A DNA stretch of 38,906 nt from Dehalococcoidia bacterium (GTDB lineage: Bacteria; Chloroflexota; Dehalococcoidia; SZUA-161; SpSt-899), in contig JALPXQ010000003.1 of assembly GCA_023271515.1 (NCBI GenBank), positions 1 through 38,906 of the forward strand, written 5' to 3'. A program made the position numbers and the translations under genes. Each line of letters opens with the position of its first letter. Positions within the stretch are counted from its first letter, which is position 1. A model generated the notes under the pieces. It was given only the letters and a program-made list of their open reading frames with translations, did no database searches and was not told the origin of the DNA. Below, in pieces: positions 9,014 to 16,010 of this stretch.

Positions 9014-9114
9014 TCGCCAATCGCAGCCCTCGGCGGCGCTCGTACCGCCGGCAGTAACCCGGGTGCTGGTTCTGAGTTCTGAATAATCAATACTCAAAAA
9101 GGAGTGATTATCTC

Positions 9115-10263
9115 ATGGAAACACTAACCCCTTTCAAAGAAGCAGTCGATGTTGTGCTGGAGGCTGGTGGTGAACCGCTGAGGACATGTTACCAGTGTGG
9201 TCTTTGCAGCGGCACCTGCCCCTGGAACCTGGTGAGGAGTTTCATCGTCCGCAGGATTATTCATCAGGCGCAGCTGGGGCTGGTTGATTTTGAGAGCGAA
9301 GAAGTATGGCAGTGCGCCACCTGCGGGGCCTGTGTGAAGCGCTGTCCCCGCGGTGTGGAGATAATTGATATCATGAGGGCGCTACGCAAGGTTATCGCCG
9401 AGGTGGGTGTAGCCAAGGTTCCTGATTCGCTGCGGATCAGTGTGAAAAATATTTCGTCTCTAGGTAACCCACAGGGAGAGGCACCGGAGAAGAGGGGGGA
9501 TTGGGCAAAGGACCGGGATATAAGGACATTTACCGAAGGTACGGATCTGCTGTATCTATCCTGCTGTGTCCCTGCTTATGATGGAAAGATTAGAAGGATA
9601 GCCCTGGCGACAACCGACATCCTCAATAAGGCAGGGATAGGTTTTGGTATCCTCGGTGAGAATGAATCCTGCTGCGGTGAGAGCGTTCGCAAATCGGGGA
9701 GTGAAACGGTGTTCCAATCCCTGGCCGAAAGCAACATTGAGACATTTACTAAGAATGGCGTGGAGCGTATCATGGTCAGTTCTCCTCACTGTTACCACAG
9801 TTTCAAGAATGAGTATCCCGAATTTGGAGGGAAGTTCGAGGTGATCCATTCCACCCAGTATCTATGGGAGCTCATCAAGGAAAAGAAGATAGAATTCAAG
9901 CGGGAACTCAATAAGAAGGTTGCTTATTCCGACCCCTGTTACCTCGGTCGACACAATGATATTTATGATGCTCCCCGTGACGTTCTAAAGAGTATCCCCG
10001 GATTGGAGTTGATGGAGCTTCCGGATTCTCACGAGCAGGCTGTTTGCTGTGGTGGAGGTGGGGGGAGGATCTGGATGGACACCCCAAAGGGGGAGAGGTT
10101 CTCGGATTTGCGGCTGGAGCAGGCGCTGGAGATGGGGGCGGATGTGTTGGCGGTTGCCTGCCCTTACTGCATGCTTAACTTCGATGACAGCGTGCTCACC
10201 ATGAGTAAAGAGAGCCTCATCGAGATCAAGGATGTTGCGGAATTAGTTCAGGAGGCCATTTGA
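9115..10263 (+). CDS. HdrD-like heterodisulfide reductase subunit (HdrC-HdrB fusion)
   Basis: An iron-sulfur protein of 382 residues combining an HdrC-like ferredoxin part with an HdrB-like catalytic part. Two 4Fe-4S motifs are at C25/C28/C31/C35 and C67/C70/C73/C77. Two CCG-type domains follow: C150-C151, C186-C187 and C226; then C275, C311-C312 and C349/C352. In the Hdr family these CCG domains hold the unusual [4Fe-4S] clusters that reduce disulfides. AAAGGAG at 9098-9104 precedes the ATG. hdrA follows 13 bp downstream, so this is probably the disulfide-reducing arm of an HdrABC-type complex. The bacterial substrate cannot be read from sequence; CoM-S-S-CoB is unlikely because no methanogenesis gene is present. 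No membrane segment is visible. Confidence 0.85.
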   Translation: METLTPFKEAVDVVLEAGGEPLRTCYQCGLCSGTCPWNLVRSFIVRRIIHQAQLGLVDFESEEVWQCATCGACVKRCPRGVEIIDIMRALRKVIAEVGVAKVPDSLRISVKNISSLGNPQGEAPEKRGDWAKDRDIRTFTEGTDLLYLSCCVPAYDGKIRRIALATTDILNKAGIGFGILGENESCCGESVRKSGSETVFQSLAESNIETFTKNGVERIMVSSPHCYHSFKNEYPEFGGKFEVIHSTQYLWELIKEKKIEFKRELNKKVAYSDPCYLGRHNDIYDAPRDVLKSIPGLELMELPDSHEQAVCCGGGGGRIWMDTPKGERFSDLRLEQALEMGADVLAVACPYCMLNFDDSVLTMSKESLIEIKDVAELVQEAI

Positions 10264-10276
10264 TTGGGGGTTCAAG

Positions 10277-12235
10277 ATGCGGGAGCCTAGAATTGGCGTA
10301 TATGTATGTCATTGCGGCAGTAATATAGCCGGAACGGTTGATGTCGAGGAGGTTGTCGGCTCTGCCCGGGACCTGGATGGTGTAGCGGTGGCTCGTGACT
10401 ACAAGTTCTGCTGCTCCGACCCCGGTCAGGATATGATCAGGGCGGATATTGCAAAGTTGGGGCTCAATCGTATAGTTGTCGCCGCCTGCTCACCGACGAT
10501 GCACGAGGTTACCTTCCGCCGTGTCTGTCAGGATTCGGGAATAAACCCCTATTTATTTGAGATGGCAAATATTCGGGAGCAATGCTCCTGGGTGACCGAG
10601 GATAAGGGAAAGGCTACCGAGAAGGCTAAATCACTGCTGGGCGCTGCGGTAAGGCGGGTTTTCTATCAGCAGCCATTGGAGACCAGAAAGGTTTCGATCA
10701 ATCCCAGTGCCCTGGTGGTGGGTGGGGGTATCGCGGGCATTCAGGCGGCCCTGAAGATCGCTGATGCCGGGTACAAGGTATACCTCGTGGAGCGCGAGCC
10801 CACCATTGGAGGGCATATGGCACAACTGGATAAGACCTTCCCTACCCTGGATTGTTCCAGTTGCATTCTCACACCAAAGATGACACTGGTGGGTTCTCAT
10901 CCTAATATCGAGCTGATGACCTACTCTGAAGTGGATGAGGTTTCGGGCTATATCGGGAATTTCAAGGTCAAGATCAGGAAGAAGGCAAGGTTTGTCGATG
11001 AGAAGAAGTGTAACGGGTGCGGCATATGTCAGGAGAAATGCCCCTTCAAAGCCGATAGCGAGTTTGATGCTGGAATGGGCAAGAGAAAGGTTATTTATAC
11101 CCCCTTTGCGCAGGCGGTGCCCAATATACCGGTCATTGACCGGGAACACTGCGTCTATTTTCTAAAGGGCAAGTGTCGTGCCTGTGAGAGGTTCTGCGAG
11201 GTAGGGGCTATTGATTTTGAGCAGGAAGACAGAATTGTTGAGGTAGAGGTAGGGACAATAATCCTGGCCACCGGTTATGGCGTTTTTGATCCCACCCCTA
11301 TTTATCAGTACGGCTATAAGCGGCTGGATAATGTTATCACGAGTCTAGAGTTCGAAAGACTGGTTAGCTCGACCGGACCGACAGATGGCAAGATTGTGCT
11401 TAAGGATGGCTCCGCCCCTCGGAGCATTGCCATTATCCATTGCGTTGGCAGCCGCGACAAGAACTATCATGAGTACTGCTCTAATGTATGCTGTATGTAT
11501 TCCCTTAAATATTCTCACCTGATAAAGGAAAAGATCGATGCGGTGGTATACCAGTTGTACATCGATATGCGCTGCTTCGGTAAGGGCTATGAGGAATTCT
11601 ATAAGCGCCTCTCGGAGGAAGGTGTCTTCTTCGTACGAGGCAAGGTATCTGAAGTTACCGATGAGGCTGTCAATGAGGAGGAAGGGAGATTAACTGTGGT
11701 GGCTGAGGATACCCTGTTAGGTTCCATAATAAAGTTGCCTGTAGATATGGTCATCCTGTCCTGCGCCCTGGAGCCGCAACCGGATGCCGAGGCCATTGGC
11801 CGACTATTCAATGTCAGCCGCAGCGCTGACGGCTTTTTTATGGAGAAGCATTCCAAGCTGGATCCGGTTGCTACCATGAGCGATGGGATATTCCTGGCCG
11901 GTTGCTGCCAGGGTCCCAAGGATATACCCCATGCCGTAGCCCAGGGATTGTCTGCGGCTGGCGAGGCATTGTCCCTGATCAGCAAGGGGGAGGTGGAGAT
12001 CGAGGCGGCTACGGCGGTTATTGACGAGAGAATCTGCTCTGCCTGCCAGATTTGCAAACTCGTTTGCCCTTATAGCGCCATCTCGTTTGATGAGGAGAAG
12101 GTGGTGTGCCAGGTGAATGAGGCTCTGTGTAAGGGATGTGGTGCTTGCGTTGGCGGCTGTCCCGGCGACGCCATAAGCCTGAATCACTTTACGAATGAGC
12201 AGATCCTGGCTCAGATGGAGGGGATGCTGCTTTAG
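10277..12235 (+). CDS. hdrA: HdrA-like flavin iron-sulfur subunit
   Basis: HdrA is the FAD-containing hub of Hdr complexes and the site of flavin-based electron bifurcation. At 652 residues it matches the usual length. It has the N-terminal HdrA domain (VCHCGSN, FCCSDPGQ, AACSPTMHE), the Rossmann FAD motif VGGGIAGIQAA, the HdrA-specific cluster region IGGHMAQLDKTFPTLDCSSC, further cysteine motifs (CNGCGICQEKCP and CRACERFCEVGAI), and two C-terminal 4Fe-4S motifs (CSACQICKLVCP and CKGCGACVGGCP). It pairs with the HdrD-like gene upstream. It converges on an operon encoding MvhD and an NAD(P)/FAD protein, which supports an Hdr-Flx-type assembly. Its stop codon overlaps that of the opposing gene (12232-12235), leaving no room for a terminator between them. 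Confidence 0.92.
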   Translation: MREPRIGVYVCHCGSNIAGTVDVEEVVGSARDLDGVAVARDYKFCCSDPGQDMIRADIAKLGLNRIVVAACSPTMHEVTFRRVCQDSGINPYLFEMANIREQCSWVTEDKGKATEKAKSLLGAAVRRVFYQQPLETRKVSINPSALVVGGGIAGIQAALKIADAGYKVYLVEREPTIGGHMAQLDKTFPTLDCSSCILTPKMTLVGSHPNIELMTYSEVDEVSGYIGNFKVKIRKKARFVDEKKCNGCGICQEKCPFKADSEFDAGMGKRKVIYTPFAQAVPNIPVIDREHCVYFLKGKCRACERFCEVGAIDFEQEDRIVEVEVGTIILATGYGVFDPTPIYQYGYKRLDNVITSLEFERLVSSTGPTDGKIVLKDGSAPRSIAIIHCVGSRDKNYHEYCSNVCCMYSLKYSHLIKEKIDAVVYQLYIDMRCFGKGYEEFYKRLSEEGVFFVRGKVSEVTDEAVNEEEGRLTVVAEDTLLGSIIKLPVDMVILSCALEPQPDAEAIGRLFNVSRSADGFFMEKHSKLDPVATMSDGIFLAGCCQGPKDIPHAVAQGLSAAGEALSLISKGEVEIEAATAVIDERICSACQICKLVCPYSAISFDEEKVVCQVNEALCKGCGACVGGCPGDAISLNHFTNEQILAQMEGMLL

Positions 12236-13095
12236 TACTCGCTGGAGATGAAGCTCTTGATCTGGGCGTAGGTAAAGACCGGACCATCACGGCAGACATA
12301 GATATTCCCGATATTACATCTCCCGCATTTTCCTATTCCGCACTTCATCCTCTTCTCCAGCGTAGTTACCATTTGCTCCGGCCTGAAGCCGAGCTTCTCC
12401 AGAACGGGGAAGGTGAATCTTATCATAATCGGTGGGCCGCAAACGATGGCTATCGCATTCTCTGCTGAGGGAGCCACCTGCTCCAGTACCTGAGGGACGA
12501 ACCCCTCCCTTCCCTTCCAGCTTTCATCGCCTCGATCAACGGTGGTTACCATATTGACTGTCTCGTTGTTGCCCCATGCATCCAGGTCGTACTTGAAGCA
12601 GAGGTCGGCAGGAGAGCGCGCTCCATAGATAATGTGGATATCGTTGTATTTATCCCTGTTATCAAGGACATTCCAGATAAGAGACCTTAGTGGGGCCAGA
12701 CCGATGCCGCCGCCGACGAAAACGAGGTTTTTCCCCTGCAGGAGATCAAGGGGGAAGCTGTTGCCATAGGGCCCTCTGAAGCCGATTTCCGCGCCAACTC
12801 CAAGCCGGTGCAGGGCGTTGGTTACCTTGCCCACTCGCTGTAGAGTAAACTCGAGGTGGTCGCGCCGGGTGGGGCTCGATGAAATGCAGAAAGTCGCTTC
12901 GCCAACTCCGAAGACCGAGTATTCGCCGAATTGCCCCGACTCGAAGCTGAACTCATCTCTTAGCTTCTCATCCTTGAAATTGAAGTGGAAGGTTCTGACG
13001 CCAGGGGTTTCGTCAATTATCTTCTCAATCACCATTATATGCGGCAGGTATACATTACCCTGCGCCAGGAATCGGCTCCTATTGCTAGCTGTCAT
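12232..13095 (-). CDS. FAD/NAD(P)-binding 2Fe-2S oxidoreductase, FlxA/AsrB-like
   Basis: A 287-residue electron-transfer flavoprotein of the PyrK/AsrB/sulfhydrogenase-gamma kind. It has an N-terminal FAD-binding barrel (CISSSP as the RxYS-like segment), a nucleotide-binding fold with GGGIGLAPLRSLIW, CGPPIMI, and a C-terminal 2Fe-2S motif at C252, C257, C260 and C268. It most likely oxidises NADH (or NADPH) and feeds the Fe-S partners of the same operon. In Desulfovibrio such a protein (FlxA) works with FlxB, FlxC and the MvhD-like FlxD plus HdrABC; the same components occur here, though on two converging operons. ATG at 13095 has GGGAG a short distance upstream. It is the last gene of the - strand operon. 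Confidence 0.85.
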   Translation of the reverse strand: MTASNRSRFLAQGNVYLPHIMVIEKIIDETPGVRTFHFNFKDEKLRDEFSFESGQFGEYSVFGVGEATFCISSSPTRRDHLEFTLQRVGKVTNALHRLGVGAEIGFRGPYGNSFPLDLLQGKNLVFVGGGIGLAPLRSLIWNVLDNRDKYNDIHIIYGARSPADLCFKYDLDAWGNNETVNMVTTVDRGDESWKGREGFVPQVLEQVAPSAENAIAIVCGPPIMIRFTFPVLEKLGFRPEQMVTTLEKRMKCGIGKCGRCNIGNIYVCRDGPVFTYAQIKSFISSEY

Positions 13096-13110
13096 TGGTG
13101 ATCATCTCCC

Positions 13111-14127
13111 TTACCCGGGCAGTTGGCCTAAGGTCTGGCAAATATCCCAGTTCACCGGGCACAGACGAATACACCTTCCGCATCCCGTACAGGCGATAAC
13201 ATCAAAAGCCATGGGGTAGAACTCAAACTTGTGGCATACCTTCTGTCTCACCCGCTGCCATTTCTCCTCCCGGGGGTTTTCCATGGGCATTTTAGTATAT
13301 AGAGGGAAGGCACAGCTATCCCAGCACCTGAATCTGGCCCCCTCTTTCTTTACCATCTCGTCGCTTATATCAAAGCAATGGCAGGTGGGACAGAGAAAGG
13401 TGCAGATGCCACAGGCGATGCACTTGGCAGCCACCTTCTCCCAGTAGGTCTCATCTTCAAAGGTGGAGAGCAGTTTATGGCTCAGGTGCTGAGTGTCTAT
13501 CTTCCTGGTTACCTTGTCGTGGGCCTTCCCTTTCGCTTCGCTGGCTCTGGCTGTATCATCTTCGGTTGCATCTTCAAGCCCGGCAGTTAGCTCCATCAGC
13601 TGTTTGCCTTTATCACTTATCTCCTCGATCAAGAACTCATCACCGGTATCGGTGAGCATGAGATCAACATCATTTGATTCTCCTGGGCTGATACCCAGGG
13701 AGGTGCAGAAGCAGGTGTCATAGGGCTTAAGGCACCCCAGCCCGACCAGCACCGCGCCCTCTCTCCTGGGGAGGTAGTAGGGGTCTTGATATGCGTCGGT
13801 GAAGATATTGTCCAGTATAGCCAGAGACCGACCATCGCAGGGGCGGATCCCGAAAATCAATTGCTGGTGCTCTTGCGATGGTAGCTTTATACTGTGGCCT
13901 TCCTTCCCCTTCTGGAAGCGGAACATTTCCTCCACCGGTGGCAGGAAGTTGGCCTTGGGTGGTTTTGCGGTATTCCTATACCAATCCAGAAAGCCGGTAT
14001 CGCTGCCATCCCATAGACCCATCTGAGCGGTATCACCTTCATTGGAGGGAACAAATATGGTGTAGTCCTTGCTCCACTGGTGGAGAAGGTTTCCTAAATC
14101 CTTTTTGTTTATCTTCTTGTGATTCAT
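13111..14127 (-). CDS. 4Fe-4S dicluster electron-transfer protein, AsrA/Flx-like
   Basis: A 338-residue protein with an N-terminal region containing FGIRPCDGRSLAILD, then VLVGLGCLKPYDTCFC, and a C-terminal ferredoxin domain with CIACGICTFLCPTCHC and CTGCGRCIRLCPVNWD. This layout is that of AsrA-type and sulfhydrogenase-beta-type subunits, which shuttle electrons between a flavoprotein and a catalytic partner. It lies 15 bp upstream of the FAD/NAD(P) gene and 2 bp after the preceding gene. A charged, low-complexity linker (about residues 185-215) separates the two halves. Whether it corresponds to FlxB or FlxC I cannot decide from sequence alone. Confidence 0.8.
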   Translation of the reverse strand: MNHKKINKKDLGNLLHQWSKDYTIFVPSNEGDTAQMGLWDGSDTGFLDWYRNTAKPPKANFLPPVEEMFRFQKGKEGHSIKLPSQEHQQLIFGIRPCDGRSLAILDNIFTDAYQDPYYLPRREGAVLVGLGCLKPYDTCFCTSLGISPGESNDVDLMLTDTGDEFLIEEISDKGKQLMELTAGLEDATEDDTARASEAKGKAHDKVTRKIDTQHLSHKLLSTFEDETYWEKVAAKCIACGICTFLCPTCHCFDISDEMVKKEGARFRCWDSCAFPLYTKMPMENPREEKWQRVRQKVCHKFEFYPMAFDVIACTGCGRCIRLCPVNWDICQTLGQLPG

Positions 14128-14129
14128 TT

Positions 14130-15122
14130 TTATCTGATCAAATCCTTGGCCTCTTCCTGTTCATAGTGGGTCATTAATGGGGGCGCATCCTTAGCCATCC
14201 CTGCCTTGAAGTGGAATAGCTCATCCACCAGATCATACATCTCTCTGGTCAGGCTTCTCAAAGGAATATTCACCGGGCAGGAGCGCTCGCACTCCCCGCA
14301 ATCGCTGCACCTTCCGGCAAGATGAATGGTTCTGATTGCCTGGAACATGAGGTTCTCCTGCCACCGCGGCACCGGCATCAGCCATTGAGGCTCACTCTCC
14401 TCGACAAAACAGCGCTGGCAGAAGCACGACGGACAGATGTTCCGGCAGGCATAACAGCGGATACAGCGGCGGAACTCTCTTCTCCAGAACTCCCACCTTT
14501 CCTGCGGGGATATCCCCTTGAGGATCCTCGCCTGACCCGCCGACCTTTCGGCAAATGGTGCGGTTGGCTCACCAAGGAGGATATCGTAATCCTGTGGGGT
14601 GGGGAACTCGCATCCGAGGCAGTTGTCAAAAAGAACATCGCTTATGGGGAATTCACTTGCCTTGCCGTCAACTGTTATGACTACCTTGTCGCCTTCTCTG
14701 ATGATATCATCCAGCTCATCTCTGTCTTTGCCGGTTAGCTTCTCTACCTTACGTAGTTCAATCATCCCGGGGCAGGGGATACCGAGGATCACCAGATTAT
14801 CCCGCCTGACCTTGTTGTCCTGTATCAGGCTGACGATGGAGCGGCCATCACATCCTTTGGCTACAATAGCAACCCGTCCCTTCAGTTTGGGCCCCTTGAG
14901 ATCTGGCCCCTTGATATCTGGCAGAAATACCGCGAGATTATTGACTATGAAGGGGTTGATCACCAGTCGGTCAAGGTCGCCTTTGTCTCTGGTGATTAAT
15001 GGAGTGGTGGTGAATTTCAGGCTTCCTGGTTCGAAGCCGATAATAAGGTCAACCTTATTTTGCTCCAGCAGGGCTCCAGCCTCATGCCGCAGCTTCTGTT
15101 GTATTTTGTTGTTGCTGTTCAT
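14130..15122 (-). CDS. 4Fe-4S electron-transfer protein, FrhB/FdhB- and Flx-like
   Basis: A 330-residue Fe-S protein with VAIVAKGCDGRSIVSLIQ and LVILGIPCPGM, motifs shared with the FrhB/FdhB-like family. It also has CLGCEFPTPQDYD and two cysteine clusters, CIRCYACRNICPSCFCQRC and CSDCGECERSCPVNIP. It is probably a flavin- or Fe-S-carrying bridge between the NAD(P) flavoprotein and MvhD/HdrA. The start is uncertain. ATG at 15122 is used although it overlaps the mvhD gene by 41 bp and has no clear Shine-Dalgarno sequence, so translational coupling is probable. No membrane segment is visible. Confidence 0.78.
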   Translation of the reverse strand: MNSNNKIQQKLRHEAGALLEQNKVDLIIGFEPGSLKFTTTPLITRDKGDLDRLVINPFIVNNLAVFLPDIKGPDLKGPKLKGRVAIVAKGCDGRSIVSLIQDNKVRRDNLVILGIPCPGMIELRKVEKLTGKDRDELDDIIREGDKVVITVDGKASEFPISDVLFDNCLGCEFPTPQDYDILLGEPTAPFAERSAGQARILKGISPQERWEFWRREFRRCIRCYACRNICPSCFCQRCFVEESEPQWLMPVPRWQENLMFQAIRTIHLAGRCSDCGECERSCPVNIPLRSLTREMYDLVDELFHFKAGMAKDAPPLMTHYEQEEAKDLIR

Positions 15123-15531
15123 CAAACAATCGGTTGGGCCCGATTTCTCTTAGCCCCTCTGTTACCTCGGTAACCACCTCCACAAATTTTCCCGCCTCTG
15201 AAGCCGAGATCCAGCTTGCCTGAATCCGCTCAGGTTCTATGCCCATATACTCCAAGAACTTCTTGGTTATCGCTACCCTTCTTCGAGCACGGTAGTTCCC
15301 CGTTTGATAGTGACAATCACCGGGGTGGCAGCCCGAGATCAGGACGCCATCGAAACCCAGTTGCAGGGCCTTGAGGATGAAGAGGGGATCGACTCTCCCG
15401 GAGCAAGGAACCTTTATTATCCGTATGTTGGGGGGATACTTCTTACGGCTGGTTCCGGCCAGGTCGGCGCCGCCATAGCTGCACCACTTGCATAGAAAAC
15501 CAACTAGCTGTGGCTCCCATTCCGTGTTCAA
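15082..15531 (-). CDS. mvhD: MvhD/FlxD-type 2Fe-2S subunit linking to HdrA
   Basis: MvhD-like proteins carry a 2Fe-2S cluster and hand electrons directly to HdrA. This one shows the family's core: VGFLCKWCSYGGADLAG, VPCSGRVDPLFILKAL, FDGVLISGCHPGDCHY and a helical C-terminus. TTG at 15531 (MNTEWEPQLVGF) is preferred because GGGAG (15541-15537) sits 5 nt upstream and because a start at TTG 15555 would lie almost on the predicted transcription start. It is the first gene of the operon and directly follows the - strand promoter at 15565-15593. Its presence is the best argument that the two converging operons form one Hdr-type complex. The Gln/Ala-rich tail lies in the overlap with the next gene. 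Confidence 0.9.
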   Translation of the reverse strand: MNTEWEPQLVGFLCKWCSYGGADLAGTSRKKYPPNIRIIKVPCSGRVDPLFILKALQLGFDGVLISGCHPGDCHYQTGNYRARRRVAITKKFLEYMGIEPERIQASWISASEAGKFVEVVTEVTEGLREIGPNRLFDEQQQQNTTEAAA

Positions 15532-15564
15532 TTCAGCTCCCAAAGCTGACTCCAAACCGCCAAA

Positions 15565-15593
15565 ATTATATCATAGGCGACAAGCGATATCAA
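15565..15593 (-). promoter_or_regulatory. Sigma-70 promoter of the mvhD/Flx-like operon
   Basis: On the - strand TTGATA (15593-15588) and TATAAT (15570-15565) are separated by 17 bp, close to consensus. Transcription would start near 15558, about 27 nt before the preferred TTG start of mvhD. Confidence 0.72.
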
Positions 15594-15716
15594 GGCGCCT
15601 GACAACGCACCTTGTGAGGTCTCAAATGACTGCGGCTGCCGAATGGGGGAGCGGTTGTGGAACTGGTGATCGGGGTCCGGTGCACAATTTGCCTGAAGCG
15701 GCGACACCACCGGCAC

Positions 15717-15745
15717 TTGACTATTTGACTTCAATCTGGTATAAT
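15717..15745 (+). promoter_or_regulatory. Sigma-70 promoter P1 of the ABC transporter operon
   Basis: TTGACT (15717-15722) and a perfect TATAAT (15740-15745) are 17 bp apart. It is back to back with the mvhD operon promoter; the stretch between them (15594-15716) has no gene. A transcript from here would have a leader of about 260 nt. Confidence 0.75.
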
Positions 15746-15780
15746 TGAGACCATGGATACAGCGAGAGGAAAGGGGATTT

Positions 15781-15803
15781 CAAGGGGAAAGAATTCCCCC
15801 TTG
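15781..15803 (+). other. Inverted repeat between promoters P1 and P2
   Basis: Arms CAAGGGG (15781-15787) and CCCCTTG (15797-15803) enclose 9 nt. The repeat is downstream of P1 and 6 bp before the P2 -35 box, a plausible operator or RNA hairpin position. No T-run follows, so a terminator is unlikely. Confidence 0.4.
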
Positions 15804-15809
15804 ACTATC

Positions 15810-15838
15810 TTGACATGTAGAACTTCAGCATGTATACT
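15810..15838 (+). promoter_or_regulatory. Sigma-70 promoter P2 of the ABC transporter operon
   Basis: A perfect TTGACA (15810-15815) is 17 bp from TATACT (15833-15838). This is the strongest-looking promoter in the window. Initiation near 15845 would leave a leader of about 165 nt before the binding-protein gene. Confidence 0.78.
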
Positions 15839-15898
15839 GTCTCTATAGAAATCTAGAAAAAGAGGCCGTGCAAGAGGTGAGGAGGAGCAAAGCCAGGA

Positions 15899-15928
15899 TC
15901 GAGGCCATTGAAAGCGGGCCGGCCTCGA
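15899..15928 (+). other. Leader hairpin upstream of the binding-protein gene
   Basis: Perfect 8-bp arms TCGAGGCC (15899-15906) and GGCCTCGA (15921-15928) lie in the transcribed leader. No T-run follows. It may stabilise the mRNA or take part in regulation; nothing in it matches a riboswitch that I recognise. An AAAGGAGGT Shine-Dalgarno site at 15994-16002 follows further down. Confidence 0.45.
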
Positions 15929-16010
15929 AAAGGGGGTGGGAGAATAGAGCAAGAGAGTTCATTCTAAGCCAGGGAAAAACATAAAAGTATAACAAAGGAG
16001 GTATAGGTAA

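Noticed and set aside
9031..9050. Hairpin after hydE as a terminator
   Set aside because: The stem is only 6 bp with an 8-nt loop and no T-run follows, so hdrD/hdrA may be partly read through from the hyd operon.
9115..10263. Glycolate oxidase Fe-S subunit (GlcF) or LutA-like identity
   Set aside because: Two HdrC-type ferredoxin motifs plus two CCG domains and direct linkage to hdrA favour the HdrD-like reading; there is no FAD-linked oxidase gene beside it.
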